Of a stretch of 64,000 bases of DNA, positions 56,313 to 64,000 are shown piece by piece. Position numbers and translations under genes: made by a program. The DNA is from Lonicera japonica (Eukaryota > Streptophyta > Magnoliopsida > Dipsacales > Caprifoliaceae), in assembly GCA_021464415.1 (NCBI GenBank), contig CM038467.1:30621248-30685247 (forward strand). The letters run 5' to 3'. The first letter of the stretch is position 1. Each line of letters starts with the position of its first letter. The notes beneath the pieces are model-generated. The model was not told the DNA's origin and made no database searches. It saw only the letters and a list, made by a program, of their open reading frames with translations.

Positions 56313-57681
56313 AGTTTGGTCTTTAGCTCAAGGTTTAGCTTCTGTGGTTTAATCCTTGTGAGTTGTGTTGGGGATAGTTTTTCTTATCTAAATTTTGTTA
56401 TTGAGATCTCTAGGCTAGCGGAGGTCTTTACCGAATGATTGAGTACTATATTCTTACTAGCCCACCCAAAATAGCTTTCTCAGATTCTTTGTTGTTAGAA
56501 CATCCAAGTCATATGAGCTTTGACTTGTCGTAAGCATGAATGCTTGTGAACCATCTCGAGACTTGATGTATTAGAAATGATTTGCACTGGTTTAGTCCTA
56601 TAAATGAGGTAGATGTTGAGTTATGCAATTTTTGATTGGATGTTACTTAGGATGTGTTCGATAAAAAAATTTGGAAAATTATTGAAAACAGTACTAAATT
56701 TACGAGAAGTAGGAAACAGAGATTAACTTGGTCAGATGTTATATTACTTTTTGGATTTTTCCATGGGATCAAATTCATTGGGTGATGGGTAAGAAAAAAT
56801 TTCCATGGAAAAATAAAAAAAAAAGATGTAGAATATCACAACCACTCATCTCTTTTTCCCACTTCTCATAAATCTAGTGGCATTTTCAATCATTTTCCAA
56901 CTTTTTTTGTCAAACGAACCCTTAATATTTGATGGTGATCTTTAGTCCTTTCTATTCAATTGCTTATGAATCCTGAACGTTTACAAACTTATGTGGCACA
57001 TTTTTGGTAAATGACAAGTCTATAATTTATGGGAAGTTTAATTGATGTGCAACGAAGTTTCAAGAACCAGAAAGTCGTGTTTATGTAATCTAGCATGCTA
57101 CATCAGGATCTTGGGCCAAGACTTTTGATTGGATGAAATAGTTGACTGGTGATGTTCTCCATCAAGATTGTGGCTACCAAATATTCAATGTATTATCCCC
57201 TTTACCATTATGCATTTGTGACAGCTCATTTATAGATATCCTGTTAGTTTGCTTGCAATTTTGTTCACTTGAAGTACATAAATGATATATCTGGTTTTGA
57301 TTCTTCTCTCAATGCATATTTCTTTCCAATTCTACAATTATAAAAAAAAGTAAATTATGTGTCAACATTCTCCTTTTGATGTAAGTTTTCTGCCGTTTTG
57401 ATTTGCTGGTTTCTTTATTGTTCAATCTTGAACTCTATTTCTAGGTGATCTTTCATGTGGGCCAGAGCCGCTACTTTTTTAAGTCATATATTGAATTTAT
57501 GAGTTTCATGTTGCCCTTTTGACTTGTTGCCTTATTTCTAGGTACGCTTTCATTTGAGTCAAAGCTGTTGCTTTTTGACCTAGAGAAGAAAGCTAGATAA
57601 AATTCAGCAAGTGGTTCAAACTTCAGCAGCTAAATGTTTATTTTGTTGAGGTTGGAGTAAGAAGGTATTATTTCTTAGCAA

Positions 57682-63711
<6,030 letters not shown>

Positions 63712-64000
63712 GTGAGTAAAACAAAAATTTCTCCTGTGCTTTATTTGATTGTTTTGATGTTTAATTTGTAAATTTAAACAACAGCCATTATCTGTTAGGT
63801 CATTTTTTTATTTTATTTTTTACAAAAATCAATATTTCAGTCAACATTGGGCAGTCTTGTTTATGTACCTTTGATCATGCATGTCAACATTGTAGGATTT
63901 CCAAAACCTTTTTGTCTACTCAGTGTTGGATTTCCTGTGGTAAAAAAAATAAAAAAAATCATGCATGTCAATCGACAAGAAATAGGAAAGGAGTAAGACC
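63712..64000 (+). other. Start of kinase intron 10, running off the window
   Basis: It begins with donor gtgagt. No further exon matching the conserved kinase C-terminal region is seen before the window ends. Confidence 0.7.

Overview
This window is nuclear DNA from a flowering plant, most likely a eudicot. The evidence is AT-rich intergenic DNA, GT-AG introns inside conserved plant genes, a Copia-type gag retrotransposon, and many MITEs, SINEs and LINE relics. The species cannot be named from the sequence alone.

Layout. (1) 1-6760 is a rearranged leader region upstream of an SPT16 gene. A leader-like unit is tandemly repeated (a partial copy, then 436-3110 and 3111-6529). It is invaded by three copies of a CGCCTAG-rich element, and one of these contains a 1.5 kb foldback element with a perfect 9-bp target-site duplication. 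(2) 6761-9961 (+) and 19277-22489 (-) are two intact, intronless SPT16 coding sequences in convergent orientation. SPT16 is the large subunit of the FACT histone chaperone. Between them lie a tRNA-Lys(CTT) gene, tandem repeats, a Mutator-like MITE and a run of 30 G. (3) 22490-34060 holds the second SPT16 leader with a repeat-filled intron, then a transposon graveyard: Tourist-like and hAT-like MITEs, a Gypsy-type solo LTR, and a dead L1-like LINE with a SINE inside it. (4) 34065-38677 is a complete and very young non-autonomous LTR retrotransposon that encodes only Gag. (5) 38683-41160 holds dispersed repeats, a 0.6 kb foldback palindrome and a 63-bp tandem repeat. (6) 41500-48110 (+) is an RPAP2/Rtr1-type gene reconstructed as six coding exons. 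(7) 48111-55290 is intergenic and includes a decayed Gypsy gag. (8) 55290 to the window edge (+) is a group I shaggy-like/GSK3 kinase. Ten coding exons are visible, and the last exon or exons lie beyond the window.

SPT16 and RPAP2 both serve RNA polymerase II transcription (nucleosome reorganisation; polymerase CTD and nuclear import). The GSK3-like kinase belongs to brassinosteroid and stress signalling families. Nothing in the sequence shows that the neighbours are functionally linked.

I found no convincing new protein-coding system. The most unusual features are the amplified, transposon-riddled SPT16 leader, the foldback elements, the Gag-only retrotransposon with palindromic repeats in its LTRs, and a multi-copy MITE family shared between intergenic DNA and the introns of the kinase gene. 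Splice sites, element boundaries and identities were worked out by eye.
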